A stretch of 12,558 bases of DNA from CAYGWP01 sp964353455 (GTDB lineage Bacteria; Planctomycetota; Phycisphaerae; FEN-1346): the NCBI GenBank assembly GCA_964353455.1, contig CAYGWP010000134.1, positions 1 to 12,558 on the forward strand, in the 5' to 3' direction. The notes below the pieces were generated by a model. That model did no database searches and was not told the DNA's origin. It saw only the letters and a list, made by a program, of their open reading frames with translations. Position numbers and translations under genes: made by a program. Positions 1 through 5,660 of this stretch are shown piece by piece. The number at the start of each line of letters is the position of its first letter. Positions within the stretch are counted from its first letter, which is position 1.

Positions 1-906
1 GTCGACGCGGTAGTCGCGCTGGGGCTCCAGGCTCTCGGCCAGGGCGGCCGCCCGGTGAAAGGCCTCGACCTGCTCGGGATTGGGCGCCGGGCCTGAGATG
101 ATCAGCGGCGTGACGGCCTCGTCGATGAGGACCGAGTCGGCCTCGTCCACGATCGCGCAGGGCAGCCCGCGCTGGACCACGCGCTCGGTGCCGCTGCCCG
201 TGCCCTCGACGATCTTCGCCAGCAGCGCCGCCGGAAGCCCCCCCAGTCGCCCCAGGGCCAGGCGGTCGCGGAGGAAGTCGGCGGTCACTTCCTTGTTGGT
301 GCAGTATGTGATGTCGGCCTGGTATGCGGCGCGGCGGTCGGCCGGGTTCATCCCCTGCTCGACGGCGGCGACCGAGAGGCCGCAGAAGCGATAGACGGCG
401 CCCATCCACTCGGCGTCGCGGGCGGCCAGGTAATCGTTGACGGTGATGATGTGGCATCCGCGGCCGCGCCAGCCTGCGATCGTGGCCGGCATGGTGGCGG
501 TCAGGGTCTTGCCTTCGCCGGTGGCCATCTCGACGACGGTGCCGGCCTCCAGCGCCAGTGCCCCGGCCACCTGCACGGGGAACGGCCGCATGCCGAGTTG
601 GCGGGATGCGACCTCGCGTACGGCGGCGAACGCGCGGTCGAGCCCCTCGGGGGTCTCGCGACCCAAGCGGAAGAGCCGCCGGAGTTCCACGGCCTCCTCG
701 CGGAGTTTGGATTCCGAAAGGTCGGCGAACTCCCGCTCCATCGCAACGACCTTCTCGGAGCGCCCGAGGGCCCGCGAGCGGCGCGGAACGGCAAGGGCGG
801 CGATGCCGGTGGCGGCATCCCAGGCGGCGTCCAGGCCGCGCGGCAGTTCCTGATTGGTCGGCCGCTCGGCAAGCATGCGCCACGTTGTGCTGGGCAGGCT
901 TGTCAC
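1..906 (-). CDS. secA: SecA-type preprotein translocase ATPase, N-terminal part (cut by window edge)
   Basis: ATP-driven motor of the SecA family, which pushes unfolded proteins across the inner membrane, normally through SecYEG. Only the N-terminal part is in the window. Counting from the ATG at 876: an N-terminal helical region (1-95), then MRPFPVQ (96-102), the Walker A motif MATGEGKTL (117-125, Lys123), TVNDYLAARDAEWM (145-158), the family signature DITYCTNKE (188-196) and motif II DEADSVLIDEAVTPLIISG (244-262). Two oddities: E. coli SecA has DEVD and DEARTPLIISG here, so the Arg is Val; and about 20 extra residues lie between LRDRLAL (202-208) and VVQRG (233-237). Start: a GTG at 906 lies one base after the TAA of the M50 gene, with AGG six bases upstream, suggesting translational coupling; ATG 876 is the alternative, with a weak ribosome site. 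It is the last visible gene of the minus-strand operon. Family assignment is firm; a dedicated accessory role is inferred from context. Confidence 0.9.
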   Translation of the reverse strand, partial: MTSLPSTTWRMLAERPTNQELPRGLDAAWDAATGIAALAVPRRSRALGRSEKVVAMEREFADLSESKLREEAVELRRLFRLGRETPEGLDRAFAAVREVASRQLGMRPFPVQVAGALALEAGTVVEMATGEGKTLTATMPATIAGWRGRGCHIITVNDYLAARDAEWMGAVYRFCGLSVAAVEQGMNPADRRAAYQADITYCTNKEVTADFLRDRLALGRLGGLPAALLAKIVEGTGSGTERVVQRGLPCAIVDEADSVLIDEAVTPLIISGPAPNPEQVEAFHRAAALAESLEPQRDYRVD

Positions 907-907
907 G

Positions 908-3085
908 TTAGACCTGGAACCTTCGCTGGATCAACTGGAGGAGGCCCCGCCACCACTGAAGCAGGTAAGGCTTGGGTTCGGCCTCGAAGCGGATGATGAC
1001 CCGCTGTCCGGCCAGGAGTTGCCCTGCGCTGTCGGGGCCGGGGTTCACCTGTATCTCGAAGAATCGCTCGGAGGTCTTCGTGCCGCGGGGATCTTCCGTG
1101 GCGACGGCGACCGAGCCGCCGCCTGCGTATCCGAGCGCGGCCGAGGGGAGGCGGTCCTGCCCTGCGGGGAGGAACTGCTTGATGGTCCCCGTGAACGTGA
1201 TGTCGGGCCGGCGGTCGGGCCGCATCTCGACACGTTGGTTTGCCTCGACCACGAGGAGGCCGACGACGTCCTGGCCGGCGACGGCGCGCACCAGGACGTT
1301 GTCGAGTGTGGCGACGCGGCCGACCTCGTCGCCGCGGTGGAGGTATGCCCCCTTGCGGCGGTCGATCTGCGGCGAGAGCCACGTGCCGGCAAACGGCGCC
1401 CGGATGTCCAGGTCGGCCAGTTGCGAGCGGACGCGCTGGATCTTCTCATCGGTCGCGCGGATCTGTTCGTCAACGATCTGTACCGACGCCATGTCCTTCG
1501 TCTGGGCAAGGCTCCGCTTGGCCATGAGGCACCGCCGCTCGGCCTCGTACTGTCGCAACTGGGCCTCCAGTGCAGGGTTGGTGCAGCGGACCAGCGGGGG
1601 ACCGTCGGGGCTCGCGGCCTTGCCGGACGGGAAATGCTCGGCCAGGAACCCGTCGGCCCCTGCGTGGACGACGGCGTACTGAATCGGATCGACGAAGCCC
1701 TCGACATAGCAGCGGTCGGGGGCCGGAATGAGTCCGAGCGCCGCCAGGATCACGGCCGGCACCGCGAGCGATGACAGGACCGCCCGCGCGCGGACTCGCA
1801 TCAGTTCAGAGTTGGTGGCCAGGTAGTGGACGAACTTCCCGATGGGGACGATGACCCAGGCGATGATGGCGGCAACCGCCAGGAGCGCCCCGAGGAACGG
1901 CAGTCGCCCTGTGATGAACAGCAGGATCGCGATCGAGATAAAGATGCGGTAGGCCATCGACGTGATGGCGTAGATGGCCAGCCGGACGCTCTCGCCGGGG
2001 GTGTGGGAGGGGTTGCGCGGGTTCCGCACCTTCCAGCCGTACTTGCGGACGAGGTAATAGAGGTATTCCTTGGACCGCTGGGCCAGGTTGGGGATTTCCA
2101 TGACGTCCGACAGGATGTAGTAGCCGTCGTACCGCAGGAGCGGGTTGGCGTTGAAGAGGATCGTGGAGACGCTGCCGACGAAGATCATGTTGTAGGCGAT
2201 GGCGTTGACGGTGGAACCCTCGTGGGTGACGGCCCAGACGACGGCGGCGATGGATGCGACGGCGATTTCGACGAACATGCCGGCCGCGCCCACGATGATG
2301 CGGTGCCACTTCCGCCGGAAGGCCCACGAACTCGACGCATCCACGTATGGAAGTGGAGTAAAAACCAGAAACATGATGCCCATGACGTGGACTTCGCCGC
2401 CGGAACCGCTGTCGCGGCCGAACTTCTTGCAGGCATACGCGTGCCCGAACTCGTGAATGGCCTTGATGAACGCGAAACTCAGGTACAGGAGGGGCAGCCG
2501 GTTCGGGTCCAGGATTTTCGATGCGCCGCTGATAAGCGATTCGGTGCGGCCCGAGAGGAAGAAGAGGGCCGTCCCGACCATCGCGAGCCACAGGGCCAGT
2601 CCCCAGGGCGTAAACAGCCGCCCCACAATGCCGATCGTCTTGTCGAGAAAGCGGTCCGGGTCGAGCGCCGGAATCCGGATGAAGAGGATGTTGGTCAGGT
2701 ACCCCTGGACCTCGCGTGTAACGCGCTGTCGATAGCGTTTCAGGAGGCCCTCGGCGTCGGGGGGGAGGTCTCCCTGGAGGAGGTTCGAGGTGTAGAGTTG
2801 TCCGAGGAGTTGGATGGCCTCGCCCTGGGTGGGGGCGGCGTCGCCGAGTTCCTCGTTGCAGATTTTCCAGACCTCGGCGATGGTGCGGCGGCCGTCAAGC
2901 ATGGCCACGAAGCGGTACGCCTCTTCGTTCAAGCGGAAGAACTGGTTGCTGGAGGGGTCCTGGACGACGTGCCACGTCTGGCCGCGGAAGTGCTGGCGGT
3001 GCATCTGGACGGTGGACCGGAGTCGCGGCCGCAGGTCGGCCACGCGATACCACGATTCGCTGAAGGTAGGTCGATCAACCGGCAC
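908..3085 (-). CDS. PqqD-like / M50 metalloprotease / HlyD adaptor fusion, inner-membrane protein
   Basis: 725-aa multidomain membrane protein. Residues about 26-108 (HVVQDPSSNQFFRLNEEAY onward) read as a PqqD-like winged-helix domain, a fold that binds leader peptides in RiPP pathways. Residues about 150-455 hold several membrane segments with site-2 protease motifs: the zinc site HEFGH (211-215) and NANPLLRYDG (312-321), with Asp320 as likely third zinc ligand, so the metal site looks intact. Residues about 455-705 are a HlyD-type adaptor: a lipoyl-like half near 464-490, a helical hairpin about 504-560, the second half from DIRAPFAGTWLSP (560-572), then beta domains. A terminal WWRGLLQLIQRRF stretch resembles the membrane-proximal tails of such adaptors. 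The start is GTG 3085, with GAGGTG seven bases upstream. It lies 122 bases after the GAF-HlyD gene and immediately before secA. Likely the inner-membrane platform of an export complex; whether it cleaves cargo or only serves as a scaffold is unknown. Confidence 0.9.
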   Translation of the reverse strand: MPVDRPTFSESWYRVADLRPRLRSTVQMHRQHFRGQTWHVVQDPSSNQFFRLNEEAYRFVAMLDGRRTIAEVWKICNEELGDAAPTQGEAIQLLGQLYTSNLLQGDLPPDAEGLLKRYRQRVTREVQGYLTNILFIRIPALDPDRFLDKTIGIVGRLFTPWGLALWLAMVGTALFFLSGRTESLISGASKILDPNRLPLLYLSFAFIKAIHEFGHAYACKKFGRDSGSGGEVHVMGIMFLVFTPLPYVDASSSWAFRRKWHRIIVGAAGMFVEIAVASIAAVVWAVTHEGSTVNAIAYNMIFVGSVSTILFNANPLLRYDGYYILSDVMEIPNLAQRSKEYLYYLVRKYGWKVRNPRNPSHTPGESVRLAIYAITSMAYRIFISIAILLFITGRLPFLGALLAVAAIIAWVIVPIGKFVHYLATNSELMRVRARAVLSSLAVPAVILAALGLIPAPDRCYVEGFVDPIQYAVVHAGADGFLAEHFPSGKAASPDGPPLVRCTNPALEAQLRQYEAERRCLMAKRSLAQTKDMASVQIVDEQIRATDEKIQRVRSQLADLDIRAPFAGTWLSPQIDRRKGAYLHRGDEVGRVATLDNVLVRAVAGQDVVGLLVVEANQRVEMRPDRRPDITFTGTIKQFLPAGQDRLPSAALGYAGGGSVAVATEDPRGTKTSERFFEIQVNPGPDSAGQLLAGQRVIIRFEAEPKPYLLQWWRGLLQLIQRRFQV

Positions 3086-3116
3086 GCGCGATCACCTCAC
3101 CGTCGCCAAAGGTACC

Positions 3117-3144
3117 GCGCGGCGGGTCTCCCGACCCGCCGCGC
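3117..3144. repeat. Perfect 11-bp inverted repeat (hairpin 1 of a REP/BIME-like pair)
   Basis: GCGCGGCGGGT (3117-3127) and ACCCGCCGCGC (3134-3144) are perfectly complementary around a 6-base loop. Flanking CCAAA (3106-3110) and TTTGG (3145-3149) can extend the stem across a short bulge. It lies in the 122-base gap between the GAF-HlyD and M50-HlyD genes. The minus-strand core CGGGTCGGGAGACCCG matches the plus-strand core of the next hairpin apart from three positions. No T-run follows on the minus strand, so it is not a standard terminator for this operon; RNA stabilisation, attenuation or a mobile palindromic repeat are options. Confidence 0.8.
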
Positions 3145-3161
3145 TTTGGCTCGACACTCGC

Positions 3162-3195
3162 TTGGCGCAGTGGGTCGGGAGGCCCACCGCGCCAA
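3162..3195. repeat. Inverted repeat (hairpin 2 of a REP/BIME-like pair)
   Basis: TTGGCGC (3162-3168) pairs with GCGCCAA (3189-3195), and GTGGG (3170-3174) with CCCAC (3183-3187). One A/C mismatch separates the two stems and the loop is 8 bases. The core TGGGTCGGGAGGCCCA is the inverted counterpart of the core of the hairpin at 3117-3144. It begins 12 bases after the stop codon of the GAF-HlyD gene, read on the minus strand. Confidence 0.75.
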
Positions 3196-3207
3196 TCCAA
3201 GCGTAAT

Positions 3208-5094
3208 CTAGAGCCACAACTGCATGCGGACCCAGTTGACGAGCGTCCGGGTCCATATCCACGCGTATGAGCGTTTGCCGACATCGACCTTGGCAAGCCC
3301 TTCCATGCCGGGGCGCATCCACGGATAGGCCGTCTGGAGGCGGACGCGGACCTTATAGACGTTCTGGCGTTCGACGACCTCCGACATCGGGTTGATGCGT
3401 TCGACGACAAAGACCGCTCGCTGGTCGGGGTACGAGGCGGTGGCGAGTTCGCCGGACTGGTTCTCCAGGAGGTCGGCGGCGTCGGAGTCGGGGACCGAGA
3501 GTTCGGCCCGCAGGGCCTCGACCGGGGCGACTTCAAAGAGGACGTCGCCCGTCTTGACGGGCGCGCCGACCTGGCGTTTGAGGTCGCCCGTGACGACGAG
3601 GCCGGACATCGGCGAGACGATGATTGCGTGGCCGATCTGGTATTCCAGATAGTCGATCTGCGCGGCAACCGAGTCGGCCTGGGCCTGGTAGATTTGGGCC
3701 TCGGCGGTCTTGTCCTCGGCGGCGGCCGCGGCGGCCTGCTTCAGGTACGCCATGCGCTCGGCCTTGGCCGACGCCAGCCGCAACTTCAGTTCCGCCGTCT
3801 CCAGCGTCGCCAGCGTGGTCTTTCCGCCCTCGACCATGTCGCCCGGCTCCACATAGACGGCGCTCAGGTATCCGTCGAACGGCGCGGGGATGACCTGCTG
3901 CTCCACCGTCTCCAGGGCGAACGGCACCTCGACGCGGTACTCGCCATCGACAAGAAACGCGAACAGGAGGAACCCGACGACGAGGATCACGAGGAGTTTG
4001 ATCCACGTGTGCTTCGGCCCGACGGCGGCGGCGGCGCCCTTGCGGATTCCGCCGGCCATGCGGGCGCCGATCCACTTGTCGTGCTCCTCGAGGTTCACGA
4101 GGCGCGGCGTGACGAGGTCGGCCGTCAGGCGCAGAGACTCAATCTCCTCAATGTTGAACGGCTGGTCGGGCGGGCGCTCCAAGAGGAGCGCCGCCTTCGC
4201 CGCCCCGGAATGCCGCAGGGGGAGCGTCAGGATGGCCGACGGCCCGTGATGCCGCGAAAGTTCGGCCGCCGCGCGGCTGACGTAGGTCGCTTCCGGCGAT
4301 GACGGGTGCAGCACTTCCACGTCCTGGTCCACGCACTCTTCCATCGCCGCTTCGATGTCCTGGACGACCTTCATCTTGCGGCTGAACTTTTCGGTGTGGC
4401 TCATCGCGCGGACCTGGACGTAGCGCCCCTTGAGGAAGCCGAGGCTTGCGCGGTCGCACTGCCAGCGCGATGCAACTTCGTTGCACAGGGCCATGCCCAT
4501 GCCGGCGAACCGCTCTTGCTCGTTGACGGCAGCCAGGACTTCCATGGCCGAGCGGAGCCGCCGGAGGTCCAACTGCCGGCGCTGAAGCGTCAGGCGCATC
4601 TCGTAGAGGCTGAGGAGGCTGACCGAGAGTTCCAGGCGGTCGCGCGCAGCCGCAAGGAAGATCGCATCGCGGGTCTCGACCATGAACGCCGCCATGCCGC
4701 GCACCGCCTGCGGACCTCGCAGTGGCACCAGGGCCAGGTGCCGCTGGGGGGGCTGGCCGTACATGTCGTCCGGCGAGTGGAGGGGCCTCAGGGCCGACAC
4801 GCCCGTGCTCAGGACCTCCGGAAACAGTTCAATGGCCTGTGCGATCCAGACCGGGATCGCGGCGTTCTGCTGGAGCGCAGGATAGGCGGCCAGGAGTTCA
4901 ACGACGCCGTCGGGCCCGTTGCGGATGATGGCGCCGCCTTGGGCGGGGCCGATCTGGCACTGGACGGCCAGGAGGTTGCCGATGAACTGCTCGGGCGGGC
5001 CGCCGAAACGGCTCAGGCGGTCGATCACCTCAGCCGTGGTCAATCGCTCGACCCCGGCGCCCGTGCGCGTCAGTTCCGTGCGTTCCGTGGCCAT
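3208..5094 (-). CDS. GAF domain-transmembrane-HlyD adaptor fusion
   Basis: 628-aa protein with a large cytosolic sensory half. Residues about 185-335 read as a GAF domain (CDRASLGFLKGRYVQVRAMS at 213-232; LTLPLRHSGAAKAALLLE at 289-306). Residues about 20-150 may be a second, degenerate GAF-like domain, followed by a helical linker (150-185). One membrane segment (about 364-382) follows. The periplasmic part is a HlyD adaptor: a first lipoyl half near VIPAPFDGYLSAVYVEPGD (401-419), an Ala-rich helical hairpin (about 433-488), a second half at IIVSPMSGLVVTGDL (491-505), and beta domains ending in MRPGMEGLAKVDVGKRS (593-609). The start ATG 5094 lies 21 bases after the DUF3467 stop codon, so the two are probably co-transcribed. 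GAF domains bind small molecules or mediate dimer contacts; coupling cytosolic sensing to a periplasmic channel is inferred. The ligand is unknown. Confidence 0.9.
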   Translation of the reverse strand: MATERTELTRTGAGVERLTTAEVIDRLSRFGGPPEQFIGNLLAVQCQIGPAQGGAIIRNGPDGVVELLAAYPALQQNAAIPVWIAQAIELFPEVLSTGVSALRPLHSPDDMYGQPPQRHLALVPLRGPQAVRGMAAFMVETRDAIFLAAARDRLELSVSLLSLYEMRLTLQRRQLDLRRLRSAMEVLAAVNEQERFAGMGMALCNEVASRWQCDRASLGFLKGRYVQVRAMSHTEKFSRKMKVVQDIEAAMEECVDQDVEVLHPSSPEATYVSRAAAELSRHHGPSAILTLPLRHSGAAKAALLLERPPDQPFNIEEIESLRLTADLVTPRLVNLEEHDKWIGARMAGGIRKGAAAAVGPKHTWIKLLVILVVGFLLFAFLVDGEYRVEVPFALETVEQQVIPAPFDGYLSAVYVEPGDMVEGGKTTLATLETAELKLRLASAKAERMAYLKQAAAAAAEDKTAEAQIYQAQADSVAAQIDYLEYQIGHAIIVSPMSGLVVTGDLKRQVGAPVKTGDVLFEVAPVEALRAELSVPDSDAADLLENQSGELATASYPDQRAVFVVERINPMSEVVERQNVYKVRVRLQTAYPWMRPGMEGLAKVDVGKRSYAWIWTRTLVNWVRMQLWL

Positions 5095-5115
5095 CGGCGG
5101 TTAACTCGACTCCGT

Positions 5116-5490
5116 CTAGGCCTGGCCGCCGGGCTTGCGGCGCCTCGAGACGTCCAGTTCCAGTTCGCCGAACTGCTCTTCGTGGCGGCGAATCAACTGG
5201 GCCAGGGCCAGCGCCAGCCGCTTGGCCAGGTAATAATTCATGATGATCCGCTCGTTCACCTGGAAGATGATCTCGCTCTGCCCTCCCTGCTGCGCGGGCG
5301 GACTGAAGAGGTTCAGGCCGAAATCCAGGAGGATCTCGTCCGTCAGGGAGTTCGTCCGGAAGGCGTTCGCGTACGAGGTCTTCAGGTTCTGCTCCTCGAG
5401 GCGAACCCGAATCTGTTCCGGATGCACCTCGCCGGACGGGACCTGGGGGGTCTTCTCGCTCGGGGCACCGGCACTGTTCTTGGCTGCCAT
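5116..5490 (-). CDS. DUF3467-family small protein
   Basis: 124-aa soluble protein without signal peptide or membrane segment. After a polar N-terminal tail of about 25 residues, it has the DUF3467 pattern: SYANAF (39-44), TDEILLDFGLNLF (50-62), an IIFQVNERIIMN strand (74-85), AKRLALALAQLIRRHEEQFG (89-108) and a charged end. The family is widespread in bacteria and has no firm function that I know of. The start ATG 5490 is well supported by AAAGGAG (5498-5504 on the minus strand) seven bases upstream. It is the first gene of the minus-strand operon, downstream of the divergent promoter region. A role as cytosolic subunit, chaperone or regulator of the export machine is possible but rests only on gene order. 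Confidence 0.85.
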   Translation of the reverse strand: MAAKNSAGAPSEKTPQVPSGEVHPEQIRVRLEEQNLKTSYANAFRTNSLTDEILLDFGLNLFSPPAQQGGQSEIIFQVNERIIMNYYLAKRLALALAQLIRRHEEQFGELELDVSRRRKPGGQA

Positions 5491-5536
5491 TCATAGACTC
5501 CTTTGTCTGGGGGATTGGAACATTATCAGGCTGCCA

Positions 5537-5565
5537 AAGATACTCGCAGTCCGCCCCGAATGCAA
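5537..5565 (-). promoter_or_regulatory. Candidate sigma70-type promoter for the DUF3467-GAF/HlyD-M50/HlyD-secA operon
   Basis: Read on the minus strand, TTGCAT (5560-5565) and TATCTT (5537-5542) are separated by exactly 17 bases and lie about 47 bases upstream of the DUF3467 ATG. The matches are modest (3/6 and 4/6 to the E. coli consensus). A second possible -10 box, GATAAT (5522-5527, 5/6), lies closer to the gene but lacks a good -35. The region is much richer in A and T than the genes on either side, which supports a promoter here without fixing which box is used. Confidence 0.4.
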
Positions 5566-5597
5566 GTGGTTTACCCAACACAGGTTCAAAATAATAC

Positions 5598-5624
5598 TTG
5601 AGAAATGCCGGAGCCGGTTATACT
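5598..5624 (+). promoter_or_regulatory. Candidate sigma70-type promoter for the TolC-like/HlyD operon
   Basis: TTGAGA (5598-5603, 5/6 to consensus) and TATACT (5619-5624, 5/6) are spaced by 15 bases, slightly short. Initiation would fall near 5631 and leave a leader of about 30 bases before the GTG at 5661. The position argues against translation from the TTG at 5598. CCGGTTA occurs twice (5614-5620 and 5639-5645), overlapping the -10 box and the leader, and could be an operator; that is speculative. Confidence 0.5.
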
Positions 5625-5646
5625 ATCGGACCGCGAATCCGGTTAC

Positions 5647-5651
5647 GGAGG
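5647..5651 (+). promoter_or_regulatory. Shine-Dalgarno site that fixes the GTG start of the TolC-like gene
   Basis: GGAGG lies nine bases before GTG 5661. The in-frame alternative TTG at 5598 has no such site and would place 21 arginine-rich residues in front of a clear lipoprotein signal peptide. Confidence 0.75.
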
Positions 5652-5660
5652 CGAGACACC

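Noticed and set aside
854..1774. Open frame of about 300 codons on the plus strand opposite the M50-HlyD C-terminus
   Set aside because: It overlaps the HlyD domain and the junction to secA; its composition is that of an antisense shadow and it has no family motif.
1826..3211. Long open frame on the plus strand opposite the M50-HlyD gene (about 460 codons)
   Set aside because: Its translation is extremely rich in Asp, Gly, Arg and Glu without a domain pattern, while the opposite strand encodes clear catalytic motifs. It is a by-product of GC-rich codon use.
5598..5660. TTG at 5598 as start of the TolC-like protein
   Set aside because: It would add 21 Arg-rich residues in front of a good lipoprotein signal peptide, has no ribosome site and coincides with the candidate -35 box. 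GTG 5661 with GGAGG nine bases upstream is better.
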